Of a stretch of DNA of 64,000 nucleotides, positions 22,245 to 30,077 are shown piece by piece. The notes under the pieces are model-generated. The model saw nothing but the letters and a program-made list of their open reading frames with translations. It was not told where the DNA came from and did no database searches. Position 1 is the first letter of the stretch, and each line of letters begins with the position of its first letter. The stretch covers positions 1 to 64,000 of the forward strand of contig NZ_JAFIQW010000001.1 of NCBI RefSeq assembly GCF_017355965.1, given 5' to 3'. The DNA is from Desertivibrio insolitus (lineage in GTDB: Bacteria > Actinomycetota > Actinomycetes > Actinomycetales > Microbacteriaceae). The translations under genes were made by a program, and so were the position numbers.

Positions 22245-23903
22245 TCACATCCGGTCCGGCGCTGCGACGCCGAGCAGCCCGAGGGCGTTGCGCAGCACCT
22301 GTCCGGTCGCGTCGTTGAGCCACAGGCGGGTGCGGTGCTGGTCGGTGACCGGCTCCTCGCCGAGCGGCGTGACGCGGCAGTTGTCGTACCACCGGTGGAA
22401 GAGGCCGGCGAGCTCCTCGATGTAGCGGGCGACGCGGTGGGGCTCGCGCAGCTCGGCCGCCTGGGCGACGACGCGCGGGAACTCCGCGAGGGCGCCGAGC
22501 AGGGCGCTCTCGGTCTCGTGGTCGAGCAGCGACGGCTCGAACGCGCTGCGGTCGACGCCGACCCCCTCGGCGTTGCGGGCGATCGACCGGGTGCGCGCGT
22601 GGGCGTATTGCACGTAGAAGACGGGGTTGTCGTTCGTGCGGCGCTTCAGCACCTCGGGGTCGAGGGTCAGCGGGGAGTCGGCGGGCGACCGGCCGAGCGA
22701 GTAGCGCAGGGCGTCGACGCCGAGCCAGGCCATGAGGTCGTTGAGCTCGATGATGTTGCCCGCGCGCTTCGACAGGCGCGCGCCGTTCACGTCGACGAGC
22801 TGCCCGATGAGCACCTCGATGTCGTTCTCGGGGTCGTCGCCGGCCGCGCCCGCAAGGGCCTTGAGCCGGTGCACGTAGCCGTGGTGGTCGGCGCCGAGAA
22901 GGTAGATCTTGTGCGGGAAGCCGCGGTCGCCCTTGGAGAGGTAGTAGGCGGCATCCGCGGCGAAGTACGTGTAGACGCCGTTGGAGCGGCGGATGACGCG
23001 GTCCTTGTCGTCGCCGAAGTCGGTCGTGCGCACCCAGACGGCGCCCTCGTCGTCGAAGACGTGACCCTGCTCGCGCAGCCGGTCGACGGCGGTGTCGATC
23101 TCGCTCTTCTGCCCGTCGACCGAGCGGTGCAGCTGGCGCTCGGAGAACCAGACGTCGAAGTGCACGCGGAAGCGCTCGAGCGAGTCCTGGATCTCCTGCA
23201 GCTGCAGCTGGTAGCCGCGCTCGCGGGCGAGCTCGAGGGCCTCGGCGGGGTCGAGCTCGGCGAGGTCCGGGCGCTCCTGAAGGATGCGGCGGGCGAGCTC
23301 GGCGATGTACTCGCCCGGGTAGCCGTTCTCCGGGGTCGGCTCGCCCTTGGCGGCGGCGAGGATGCTCGCGCCGAAGGCGTCCATCTGGTTGCCCGCGTCG
23401 TTGATGTAGAACTCGGTCGCCACCTCGGCCCCGGATGCCCGGAGCACCCGCGCGATCGAGTCGCCGAGCGCCGCCCAGCGGGTGTGACCGATGTGCAGCG
23501 GGCCGGTGGGGTTCGCGGACACGAACTCGAGGTTGATGACCTGGCCCTGAAGCTGCGTGTTCGAGCCGAAGGACTCGCCGGCCTCGACGATCTGCCTCGC
23601 GAGCGCACCGGCGGCGGCCGCGTCGAGCGTCACGTTGATGAAGCCGGGTCCGGCCACGTCGACGCTCTTGACGCCGTCGATCTGCTGCAGACCCTCCGCG
23701 ACCTCGGCGGCGAGCTCACGCGGGTTCGCGCCGACGCGCTTGGCGAGCCTCATCGCCACGTTCGAGGCCCAGTCGCCGTGGTCGCGGTTGCGGGGGCGCT
23801 CGAGCTGCACGTCGGCGGCGGTGACCTCGAGCTCCGAGCCGCGTCGCTCGACCGCGTTCTGGACGACGGTGAGCAGGGACGCGGAGAGCTGGGCGGGAGT
23901 CAC
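22245..23903 (-). CDS. argS: Arginyl-tRNA synthetase
   Basis: A 552-residue class I synthetase. HIGH motif is in [20 protein letters not shown]; the KMSK position reads [20 protein letters not shown] near the anticodon-binding domain is diagnostic. GTG start at 23903 reads [11 protein letters not shown] -10-like TAAGCT (23912-23917) lies eight bases before this GTG, suggesting a leaderless transcript; the only SD-like sequence (GAGGG) is too close. An upstream in-frame TTG (23912) is less likely. Confidence 0.95.
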   Translation of the reverse strand: MTPAQLSASLLTVVQNAVERRGSELEVTAADVQLERPRNRDHGDWASNVAMRLAKRVGANPRELAAEVAEGLQQIDGVKSVDVAGPGFINVTLDAAAAGALARQIVEAGESFGSNTQLQGQVINLEFVSANPTGPLHIGHTRWAALGDSIARVLRASGAEVATEFYINDAGNQMDAFGASILAAAKGEPTPENGYPGEYIAELARRILQERPDLAELDPAEALELARERGYQLQLQEIQDSLERFRVHFDVWFSERQLHRSVDGQKSEIDTAVDRLREQGHVFDDEGAVWVRTTDFGDDKDRVIRRSNGVYTYFAADAAYYLSKGDRGFPHKIYLLGADHHGYVHRLKALAGAAGDDPENDIEVLIGQLVDVNGARLSKRAGNIIELNDLMAWLGVDALRYSLGRSPADSPLTLDPEVLKRRTNDNPVFYVQYAHARTRSIARNAEGVGVDRSAFEPSLLDHETESALLGALAEFPRVVAQAAELREPHRVARYIEELAGLFHRWYDNCRVTPLGEEPVTDQHRTRLWLNDATGQVLRNALGLLGVAAPDRM

Positions 23904-24034
23904 GGCCCTCAAGCTTAGGCCGTGCGGGCACCGGCGGGCCCGCGGCATCCGTTGAGGCAACGCACCAGTCACGATTCGATCATTTGTGCCGTGCCGCGGC
24001 TCGATCGCCGCGTCGTGCGGTGAAGATGGTCGCC

Positions 24035-24658
24035 ATGACGTCCGTCCCCCGTCCTCTCAGCGCGCTGGCCGCCTCCGCCGTCGCGATCGTCCTGCTCGCC
24101 GGCTGCACGTCGCCGCAGAGCGCCGCGCCCGCCGTGACGGCGGAGCCCGCGGAGACCCCGGCGGCGTCCGCGTCGGCCGCGCCCTCGGCCGACCCCGCCG
24201 CGTCGCCGAGCGCGGCGCCCACGCCGGAGCGCGAGCCGATCCCGTTCAACGTCGCCTGCGACTCGCTGCTCACGGCGCAGCAGATCTACGACTTCAACCC
24301 GAACTTCGGCACGAACCCCGACTACTCCCCCGCGGCGGACTCCCTCGCGCAGGACGTCGTCGAGAACAACGCGGGCACGGCCTGCAGCTGGCTCAACCAG
24401 ACGAGCGGCGAGACGATCGACATCGCCGTGGCCGCGATGCCCGCCGAGACGAGCGAGGAATACAAGAACGCCCTCGTCATGAACAGCAACTTCGTGCCGA
24501 CGTACGGCGACGAGGCCTACTTCGAGATCGACGGCTCCGGCGCGGGTGTCGCGCAGGTCTTCAGCGGCGAGTACTACATCGCGGCGCAGTCGACCGTCTT
24601 CTACGAGCCGGGCGACGCGGAGCCCCTGATCGACGCGGTCATCGCCAACCTCGGCTGA
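24035..24658 (+). CDS. Exported lipoprotein, function unknown
   Basis: A 207-residue protein with a signal peptide ending in lipobox LLAGC (Cys at about residue 22), a 40-residue Ala/Ser/Pro-rich linker, and a globular domain starting near [18 protein letters not shown]. The domain has two cysteines (ACDSL, TACSW), a layout seen in DUF3558-like lipoproteins, but I cannot assign it. Alternative in-frame start at 24026. Convergent with the transglutaminase, 24 bases between stops. Confidence 0.75.
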   Translation: MTSVPRPLSALAASAVAIVLLAGCTSPQSAAPAVTAEPAETPAASASAAPSADPAASPSAAPTPEREPIPFNVACDSLLTAQQIYDFNPNFGTNPDYSPAADSLAQDVVENNAGTACSWLNQTSGETIDIAVAAMPAETSEEYKNALVMNSNFVPTYGDEAYFEIDGSGAGVAQVFSGEYYIAAQSTVFYEPGDAEPLIDAVIANLG

Positions 24659-24682
24659 TCCCGCGCTCCTCCTCGAGGGGCG

Positions 24683-25477
24683 TCAGCGCAGCTGCACGAG
24701 TTCGCGCACGTCGTCGCGCGGCAGGTCGTCGACCACCGCGCCGACCTCCATCCGCCTCAGGATGAGGTCGGACCCGTGGTTGGTGAGGAACGCCGTGTCG
24801 GCGGCGTCGCGGCCGGTCGCGATGCGGACGAGGCTCTGCCGCGGCGCGAGCGCTGTCGCGTCGACGACGTGCCAGTCTCCCTCCACGTGCGCCTCGACGA
24901 CGGCGTGGAAGTCCATCGGCTCGAGGCCCGGTGCGTAGACGCTGACGAGCCGGGCGGGCACGTCCATCGCGCGCAGCAGCGCGATCACGAGGTGGGCGTA
25001 GTCGCGGCACACCCCCTGCCGCAGCAGCAGGGTCTGCGTCGCTCCGTCGGTGACCTGGCTCGAGCCCGGCACGTAGGAGAGCCGATCGCCGACCCAGGAC
25101 GAGACGGCGTCGAGCAGCGCCTTGCCGGTGAGCCCGGCGAACTCGCTGCGGGCGGTCGGCGTGAGCGAGTCGGACTCGCAGTAGCGGCTGGGACGGAGGT
25201 AGCCGATGAGGTCGAGGTCGCTCGTCGGCACGGGGTTGTGCCGCCCGGTCACCTCGGCGGCGTAGTCGATGCGCATGGTGCCGGCGCCGCTGTCGAAGAG
25301 GTGGAGCCGCGTGCCGTGACGGTCGACGACCTCCCGCCACTCGACGGGCCCGCCGTCGAGGGTGACGGTCAGCGCCTCGGAGGCGAGGTCGACGCCCTGG
25401 GCCACGGCGACCGAGAGCACGAGGTTCGTGCGTCCCGACAGCTCGAGTTCGAGTGATGAGAAGACGGAACGCTGCAC
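24683..25477 (-). CDS. Transglutaminase-like cysteine protease family protein
   Basis: A 264-residue protein: N-terminal beta domain (about 1-85) then a transglutaminase-core fold with catalytic Cys in LLRQGVCRDYAHL, His in MDFHAVVEAHV and Asp in WHVVDATAL. No signal peptide is seen, so it probably acts in the cytoplasm as a protease or peptide amidase. The substrate is unknown; such genes in bacteria often accompany ATP-grasp/alpha-E operons, which are not present here. Confidence 0.85.
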   Translation of the reverse strand: MQRSVFSSLELELSGRTNLVLSVAVAQGVDLASEALTVTLDGGPVEWREVVDRHGTRLHLFDSGAGTMRIDYAAEVTGRHNPVPTSDLDLIGYLRPSRYCESDSLTPTARSEFAGLTGKALLDAVSSWVGDRLSYVPGSSQVTDGATQTLLLRQGVCRDYAHLVIALLRAMDVPARLVSVYAPGLEPMDFHAVVEAHVEGDWHVVDATALAPRQSLVRIATGRDAADTAFLTNHGSDLILRRMEVGAVVDDLPRDDVRELVQLR

Positions 25478-25513
25478 CTGCCGATCCTGTCACGGCCCCC
25501 TCGTGCCGTGGGC

Positions 25514-25519
25514 TAGTCT
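25514..25519 (+). promoter_or_regulatory. Possible -10 element of the tRNA-Arg gene
   Basis: TAGTCT lies 14 bases before the mature tRNA 5' end; no good -35 is visible at the right distance. Confidence 0.35.
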
Positions 25520-25533
25520 TGTTCGCGTCCCCG

Positions 25534-25608
25534 GCCCCCATAGCTCAGGGGATAGAGCACTGCCCTCCGGAGGCAGGGGCGGAGGTTCGAATCCTCCTGG
25601 GGGCACCA
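25534..25608 (+). tRNA. tRNA-Arg (anticodon CCG)
   Basis: Full cloverleaf: acceptor GCCCCCA pairs with TGGGGGC, D-arm GCTCAGGGGATAGAGC, anticodon stem CTGCC/GGCAG with loop CTCCGGA (anticodon CCG at 25567-25569), T-arm with GGTTCGAATC, and an encoded CCA end. It reads the CGG arginine codon, common in this GC-rich genome. T at position 33 and the discriminator A are normal. Confidence 0.97.
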
Positions 25609-25880
25609 CACCTCGCCTTCGGCCGCGGCCCGGCCTCGACGAACGGCTGCTCGCTCCGACCAGCAGCGGCCAGAGGTCGCGTGGCGCGCCAGCGGCAGTG
25701 CCTCTCCGCACACGATCGTGACCGCGCTTTGTAGATTCCCGCGAAGCGCGCCGCACCGCGTCGCCGTCGTTTCGTACCCCGGATACGACGGACTTCGACT
25801 CGAACAGAACCCGTCCTACCGTGGTGCCGCCCGCCCGACGAGGGGCGGCGCCCTCGATCCGGTGGAACGAAAGAAGCTCG
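25609..25880. other. Non-coding gap between tRNA-Arg and acyl-CoA oxidase
   Basis: About 270 bases without a supported gene. No clear intrinsic terminator follows the tRNA. The region must contain the promoter of the downstream oxidase; no convincing -35/-10 pair stands out. Confidence 0.4.
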
Positions 25881-27944
25881 ATGTCGACTCTCTCCGATCA
25901 GCCCACGGTGCCCTACGACCCGCCCGCCGACGTCCCCTCCGTCGACGTCGACTGGCTCGGCCGCTACCTGCTCGGACAGTGGGCGGACGAACGCCTCGCC
26001 ACCCGCGACGCGATCAGGAACAACCCGCAACTGCACCGCGTCGACGGGCTCGGCATGGACGAGCACCGCGAGCGCGTGCTGCACCAGCTCGGAATCCTGG
26101 TCGAGGAGGGCGCCGTGCACCGAGCCTTCCCGAAGTACGTCGGGGGCTCGGAGAACCACGGCGGCAACATCGCGAGCTTCGAGGAGCTCGTGCTCGCCGA
26201 CCCGAGCCTGCAGATCAAGTCGGGCGTGCAGTGGGGCCTCTTCGGCTCCGCGGTCATGCACCTGGGCACGGAGGAGCACCACCGCCGCTTGCTCCCGGCG
26301 ATCATGAGCCTCGAGGTGCCCGGCGCCTTCGCGATGACCGAGACCGGGCACGGGTCGGATGTCTCGTCGATCGGCACCACCGCGACGTACGACCCGGAGA
26401 CCGAGGAGTTCGTCGTGCACACGCCGTTCCGCGCGGCCTGGAAGGACTACCTCGGCAACGCGGCGCTGCACGGCAAGGCCGCGACGGTGTTCGCGCAGCT
26501 CATCACGGGCGGCGTCAACCACGGCGTGCACTGCTTCTACGTGCCGCTGCGCGATGACGAGGGCCACTTCCTCCCCGGCATCGGCGGTGAGGACGACGGC
26601 CTCAAGGGCGGGCTCAACGGCATCGACAACGGTCGGCTGCACTTCGACCACGTGCGCATTCCGCGCACGAACCTGCTCAACAGGTACGGCGACGTCGCGC
26701 CCGACGGCACCTACAGCTCCCCCATCGAGAGCCCAGGCCGCCGGTTCTTCACGATGCTCGGCACCCTCGTGCAGGGCCGGGTCTCGCTCGACGGATCGGC
26801 GACGCTCGCGGCGAAGCTCGCCCTGCACGTGGCGATCACCTACGCGACGCAGCGCCGGCAGTTCCCCGGAGCCGGCAGCGAGGAGGTCGTGCTGCTCGAC
26901 TACCAGCGCCACCAGCGACGGCTGCTCCCCCGCCTCGCCCAGACCTACGCGATGAGCTTCGCCCACGAGGACTTCCTCGAGGTGTTCGACGGTGTGTTCT
27001 CGGGCCGCAAGGCATCCGACGACGACCGGCAGGACCTCGAGACGATCGCCGCCGCACTCAAGCCGCTGTCGACCTGGGCGGCGCTCGACATCCTGCAGGA
27101 GGCGCGCGAGGCGTGCGGCGGCGCCGGGTTCCTCGCGCAGAACCGTGTCGCCCAGCTGCGTGCCGACCTCGACATCTACGTGACGTTCGAGGGCGACAAC
27201 AACGTGCTGCTGCAACTGGTCGCCAAGCGACTGCTCGGCGACTACGCCAAGCGGTTCAAGAAGGCGGATGCCGCGACGATGGCCCGCTACGTGGCCGGGC
27301 AGTTCGGCTCCTCCGCGCTCGACCGCTCAGGGCTGCGCCAGGTCGGCCAGCGCGTCGCGGACTTCGGTTCGACCGCGCGCTCCGTCGGTCAGGTGCGCGA
27401 CGCCGCGGCGCAGCGCCAGCTGCTGACCGACCGCGTCGAGACCATGGTGGCGGAGCTCGCCGGGCGCCTGCGTGCCGCGTCGAAGCTCGACCCCGTCGCC
27501 GGGCAGAAGCTGTTCAACGAGAACCAGAACGAGCTGCTCGAGGCGGCCCGCGCGCACGGCGAGCTGCTGCAGTGGGAGTCGTTCACGGCCGCGGTCGACC
27601 GTGTCGAGCACCCCGGCACGAAGCAGGTGCTCACGTGGCTGCGCGACCTCTTCGGGCTCGGCCTCATCGAGCGGAACGCGGCGTGGTACCTGATCCACGG
27701 GCGGCTCTCGGGGCAGCGGGCCCAGGCGATCACCGACTACATCGACGACCGGCTGCTCCCCCGCCTCCGCCCGCACGCGCTCGACCTCGTCGCGGCCTTC
27801 CGTCTCGAGCCGGAGCACGTCCGCGCCGAGATCGCCTCGGGGGCCGAGCAGCAGCGCCAGGACGAGGCCCGGGCGTACTACGCCGAGCTCGAGGCATCCG
27901 GTCTGGCCCCGGTGCCCGAGAAGAAGTCGGGCGCCCAGCGCTGA
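25881..27944 (+). CDS. Acyl-CoA oxidase / acyl-CoA dehydrogenase family flavoprotein
   Basis: A 687-residue flavoprotein that oxidises acyl-CoA to trans-2-enoyl-CoA. The size and the motifs FAMTETGHGSDVSSIGTTA (near residue 155) and EACGGAGFLAQNRV (near residue 410) fit the acyl-CoA oxidase branch, which passes electrons to oxygen, rather than the 380-residue dehydrogenases; oxygen use is inferred. The ATG at 25881 gives MSTLSDQPTVPYDPP with a GAAAGAAG upstream. It is followed by a strong hairpin at 27948-27976, so it is probably monocistronic. Confidence 0.9.
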   Translation: MSTLSDQPTVPYDPPADVPSVDVDWLGRYLLGQWADERLATRDAIRNNPQLHRVDGLGMDEHRERVLHQLGILVEEGAVHRAFPKYVGGSENHGGNIASFEELVLADPSLQIKSGVQWGLFGSAVMHLGTEEHHRRLLPAIMSLEVPGAFAMTETGHGSDVSSIGTTATYDPETEEFVVHTPFRAAWKDYLGNAALHGKAATVFAQLITGGVNHGVHCFYVPLRDDEGHFLPGIGGEDDGLKGGLNGIDNGRLHFDHVRIPRTNLLNRYGDVAPDGTYSSPIESPGRRFFTMLGTLVQGRVSLDGSATLAAKLALHVAITYATQRRQFPGAGSEEVVLLDYQRHQRRLLPRLAQTYAMSFAHEDFLEVFDGVFSGRKASDDDRQDLETIAAALKPLSTWAALDILQEAREACGGAGFLAQNRVAQLRADLDIYVTFEGDNNVLLQLVAKRLLGDYAKRFKKADAATMARYVAGQFGSSALDRSGLRQVGQRVADFGSTARSVGQVRDAAAQRQLLTDRVETMVAELAGRLRAASKLDPVAGQKLFNENQNELLEAARAHGELLQWESFTAAVDRVEHPGTKQVLTWLRDLFGLGLIERNAAWYLIHGRLSGQRAQAITDYIDDRLLPRLRPHALDLVAAFRLEPEHVRAEIASGAEQQRQDEARAYYAELEASGLAPVPEKKSGAQR

Positions 27945-27947
27945 GCC

Positions 27948-27976
27948 GTGGGAGGCGGGCGTCCCCCGCCTCCCAC
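27948..27976 (+). terminator. Terminator hairpin after acyl-CoA oxidase
   Basis: Perfect 12-bp stem GTGGGAGGCGGG/CCCGCCTCCCAC with a 5-base loop, starting three bases after the stop codon. No U tract follows. Confidence 0.65.
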
Positions 27977-27983
27977 CATCGGC

Positions 27984-27989
27984 TACGCT
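27984..27989 (+). promoter_or_regulatory. Predicted -10 of the tyrS leader transcript
   Basis: TACGCT fits the actinobacterial TANNNT -10. Seven bases separate it from the GTG at 27997, so transcription would start on or next to that GTG, giving a leaderless leader peptide. No clear -35 is seen, which is common in this group. Confidence 0.5.
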
Positions 27990-27996
27990 CCTTCTC

Positions 27997-28053
27997 GTGA
28001 TCGCACCCGCCTCGACGTATCGACCGGCTCTGGCCAGAGCCGGCAGCGCCTAG
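27997..28053 (+). CDS. Putative 18-residue leader peptide for tyrS attenuation
   Basis: GTG start, 18 codons, TAG stop: MIAPASTYRPALARAGSA. Codon 8 is Tyr encoded by TAT, very rare in this genome compared with TAC, and a rare AGA Arg codon follows six codons later. There is no Shine-Dalgarno; the -10 at 27984-27989 places the transcript start at the GTG. The reading frame runs through both arms of the palindrome at 28024-28043, so ribosome position would decide which RNA structure forms. Too short to prove as a gene from sequence alone; conservation in relatives is the test. Confidence 0.5.
   Translation: MIAPASTYRPALARAGSA
28024..28043 (+). promoter_or_regulatory. Perfect palindrome, arms 1 and 2 of the tyrS leader
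   Basis: CCGGCTCTGGCCAGAGCCGG folds as an 8-bp hairpin with a GGCC loop. Arm 2 (28035-28043) can instead pair, with one bulge, with CCGGTCTCTG at 28095-28104, the descending strand of the terminator. Arm 1 can alternatively pair with a second CCAGAGCC at 28073-28080. Confidence 0.65.
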
Positions 28054-28080
28054 CGCGCGATCACCGCTCCCGCCAGAGCC

Positions 28081-28112
28081 AAGGCAGAGACCATCCGGTC
28101 TCTGCCTTTTCC
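28081..28112 (+). terminator. Intrinsic terminator (attenuator) upstream of tyrS
   Basis: Perfect 12-bp stem AAGGCAGAGACC/GGTCTCTGCCTT with a 4-base ATCC loop, followed by TTCCGTTTCC so that the RNA shows a CUUUUCC tract. It lies between the leader peptide and the tyrS start, where a constitutive terminator would silence tyrS; this implies conditional read-through. A further perfect 9-bp pairing, CGCTCCCGC (28065-28073) with GCGGGAGCG (28119-28127), encloses it. Confidence 0.8.
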
Positions 28113-28143
28113 GTTTCCGCGGGAGCGACTCTGGCCACGGGCC

Positions 28144-28168
28144 CGTCCTCCCGCTCCACGAGAGGACG
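28144..28168 (+). promoter_or_regulatory. Hairpin covering the tyrS Shine-Dalgarno
   Basis: CGTCCTC (28144-28150) can pair with GAGGACG (28162-28168), which contains the AGAGGA ribosome-binding site seven bases before the tyrS ATG. This could add translational control to the upstream attenuator, or be incidental. Confidence 0.4.
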
Positions 28169-28173
28169 AATCA

Positions 28174-29388
28174 ATGCCAGACGCGCAGGCCGCTCTCGCG
28201 CCGCTCCGGCGCACCATCGACGAGATCGTCGGCGAGTACCAGTTGCTCGACCGGCTGGCATCGGGGCGGCAGCTCCGCATCAAGTACGGCGTCGACTGCA
28301 CCGCGCCGCACCTGCACCTCGGTCACGCAGTGAACCTGTGGATGATGCGCTCGCTGCAGGACCAGGGACACCGCGTGATCTTCCTGCTGGGCGATCTCAC
28401 CACTCGGATCGGCGACCCGAGCGGTCGCAGCGAGACCAGACCGACTCTGCCGCCCGAGGCGATCGAGGCGAACGCGCAGGCGTTCCTCGCCCAGGCGAGT
28501 CTCGTGCTGAGGACGGAGCCCGAACTGCTCGAGGTGCGGCGGAACTCCGAGTGGTACGACCGGATGCCGGTGCCGCGGCTGCTCGAGCTGTTCGCCCTCA
28601 CGACGCAGGCGCAACTCATGGCGAGGGACATGTTCCGCCAGCGCGTCGCGGAGGGCCGGGAGATCGCACTGCACGAGCTCGTCTACCCCGTGCTCCAGGG
28701 CTTCGACAGCGTCGAGATCGACAGCGACCTCACGATCGTCGGCTCCGATCAGCTCTTCAACGAGCTGATGGGGCGCCACTACCAGCAGCGACTCGGTCGC
28801 GAGCCGCAGACCGTCATCACCTCCCGCATCACGCCGGGACTCGACGGCGGCGCCAAGCAGTCGAAGTCGCTCGGCAACTACGTCGCGCTCACCGACTCGC
28901 CGGACGAGAAGTTCGGCAAGCTGATGAGCCTGCGCGACGAGCTCGTCGAGGAGTGGGCGGCCGTCTACACCGCGCTGCCGGACGAGCGCGTCGCCGAGCT
29001 CGGTGCGGCGTCCCGGCACGGCGGGCGCGCCGCTCGGGATGCGAAGCTCGTCCTCGCCGAGGCGGTGGTGGCGCGGCACCACGATGCGACCGAAGCATCC
29101 GGCGCCCGCCGCCGCTTCGTCTCCGTCTTCGCAGAGGGCGCCGTGCCCGACGACCTGCCGGTCGTGGCCCTGGCCGCGAAGCCCCTGACGCCTCTCGAGG
29201 TGCTGACGGCCGCGCGACCCGAGCTCAGCAACTCGGCCCGCCGCCGACTGCTCGCGGCGGGGGCGGTACGGCTCGACGGGCGGGTGCTCGCCGAGAGCGA
29301 CGTGGTCGCCCTCGAGGGCCGCGAAGCCGTTCTGCGCACCGGCCCCCGCACCTGGGCGAGGCTCACGCCGACCCCGGCGGCCGGCTGA
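28174..29388 (+). CDS. tyrS: Tyrosyl-tRNA synthetase, divergent form
   Basis: A 404-residue class I synthetase charging tRNA-Tyr. HIGH-type motif APHLHLGHAVNLWMM (about 43-57), LLGDLTTRIGDPSGRS, tyrosine-pocket LVYPVLQGFDSVEI and SDQLFNELMGRHYQQR. The KMSKS loop reads KQSKSLGNY, with Gln instead of Met. A C-terminal S4 RNA-binding domain begins near residue 340 (LSNSARRRLLAAGAVRLDG). The divergence and isolated location suggest this may be a second TyrRS, but whether the genome has another cannot be seen. Preceded by the attenuator-like leader; followed by a 22-bp bidirectional terminator. Confidence 0.9.
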   Translation: MPDAQAALAPLRRTIDEIVGEYQLLDRLASGRQLRIKYGVDCTAPHLHLGHAVNLWMMRSLQDQGHRVIFLLGDLTTRIGDPSGRSETRPTLPPEAIEANAQAFLAQASLVLRTEPELLEVRRNSEWYDRMPVPRLLELFALTTQAQLMARDMFRQRVAEGREIALHELVYPVLQGFDSVEIDSDLTIVGSDQLFNELMGRHYQQRLGREPQTVITSRITPGLDGGAKQSKSLGNYVALTDSPDEKFGKLMSLRDELVEEWAAVYTALPDERVAELGAASRHGGRAARDAKLVLAEAVVARHHDATEASGARRRFVSVFAEGAVPDDLPVVALAAKPLTPLEVLTAARPELSNSARRRLLAAGAVRLDGRVLAESDVVALEGREAVLRTGPRTWARLTPTPAAG

Positions 29389-29438
29389 CCGGCGCGGCTG
29401 ACGGGGCGGCCCTGCGCCGCCCCCGTCAGCCGCGCCGG
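29389..29438. terminator. Large bidirectional terminator between tyrS and the XRE-cupin gene
   Basis: A 22-bp stem with one bulged base: 29389-29410 pairs with 29416-29438, 5-base loop. It begins directly after the tyrS stop, and its right arm covers the last codons and stop of the convergent regulator gene (stop at 29426-29428), so it serves both strands. Confidence 0.8.
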
Positions 29439-30004
29439 CCCGTGCTCGCCCGCACGTGGGCCTTCTCGCCCTGCTTGCCGAAGAGGCTGAGGAACTCGAC
29501 CGATTCGGGCCCCGCGGCGCCGAACCAGTGGGGCACACGCGTGTCGAACTCGGCCGCCTCGCCCGGCGTCAGCACGAGGTCCTGGTCGCCGAGCACGAGG
29601 CGCAGCCGGCCGTTGAGCACGTACACCCACTCGTAGCCCTCGTGGGTCTTGGGTTCCGGATGCCGCCGGTCCGGCCCACTCGGGATCACGAACTTGTAGG
29701 CCTGGATGCCGCCCGCCCGGCGCGTGAGCGGCAGCATCGTCATGCCGTGGCGCGCCACGGGTCGCAGGTTCACCCGGGGGTCGCCCGTGAGCGGCGCCCC
29801 GACCAGCTCGTCGAGTGTCACGGCGTGCGCTCGGGCGAGGGGCAGCAGCAGCTCGAGGGTGGGTCTGCGGGTGCCGCTCTCGAGCCGGGACAGCGTGCTG
29901 ACCGAGATGCCCGTCTCCTCCGACAGCTCGGTGAGCGTGACCTCGCGCCGGGCGCGCAGCGCTCGCAGCCTGGGGCCCACCCCCTGCAGTACCTCGTCGT
30001 CCAT
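29426..30004 (-). CDS. XRE-family transcriptional regulator with cupin sensor domain
   Basis: A 192-residue regulator. The helix-turn-helix spans about residues 12-65 (LRALRARREVTLTELSEETG, ISVSTLSRLESGTRRPTL), and the C-terminal cupin (about 110-180) includes HEGYEWVYVLNGRLRLVLGD and PGEAAEFDTRVPHWF. Such regulators sense a small ligand through the cupin. The start is ATG 30004 (MDDEVLQGVG). It is divergent from a FAD oxidoreductase with an inverted repeat (30013-30029) between them, so it probably controls that gene and itself. Confidence 0.9.
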   Translation of the reverse strand: MDDEVLQGVGPRLRALRARREVTLTELSEETGISVSTLSRLESGTRRPTLELLLPLARAHAVTLDELVGAPLTGDPRVNLRPVARHGMTMLPLTRRAGGIQAYKFVIPSGPDRRHPEPKTHEGYEWVYVLNGRLRLVLGDQDLVLTPGEAAEFDTRVPHWFGAAGPESVEFLSLFGKQGEKAHVRASTGRRG

Positions 30005-30012
30005 GCGATCAG

Positions 30013-30029
30013 TTTGCCGTAGTGGCAAA
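30013..30029. promoter_or_regulatory. Candidate operator of the XRE-cupin regulator
   Basis: TTTGCCGTAGTGGCAAA is a 6-bp inverted repeat (TTTGCC/GGCAAA) with a 5-base spacer in the 73-base gap between the divergent genes, eight bases before the regulator start. Confidence 0.6.
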
Positions 30030-30077
30030 AGAACTTGCTGCGATGGAGGCCCCGGCGGCACGGTTCTCGCGGAGGTG

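Noticed and set aside
27945-28173. T-box riboswitch upstream of tyrS
   Set aside because: No AGGGTGGNACCGCG antiterminator motif or specifier-loop structure is present; the leader-peptide attenuator model fits better.
29706-30077. N-terminal extension of the FAD oxidoreductase frame
   Set aside because: The open frame runs back over the XRE regulator on the other strand; the FAD-binding motif begins directly after 30078-30084, so the extension is a shadow.
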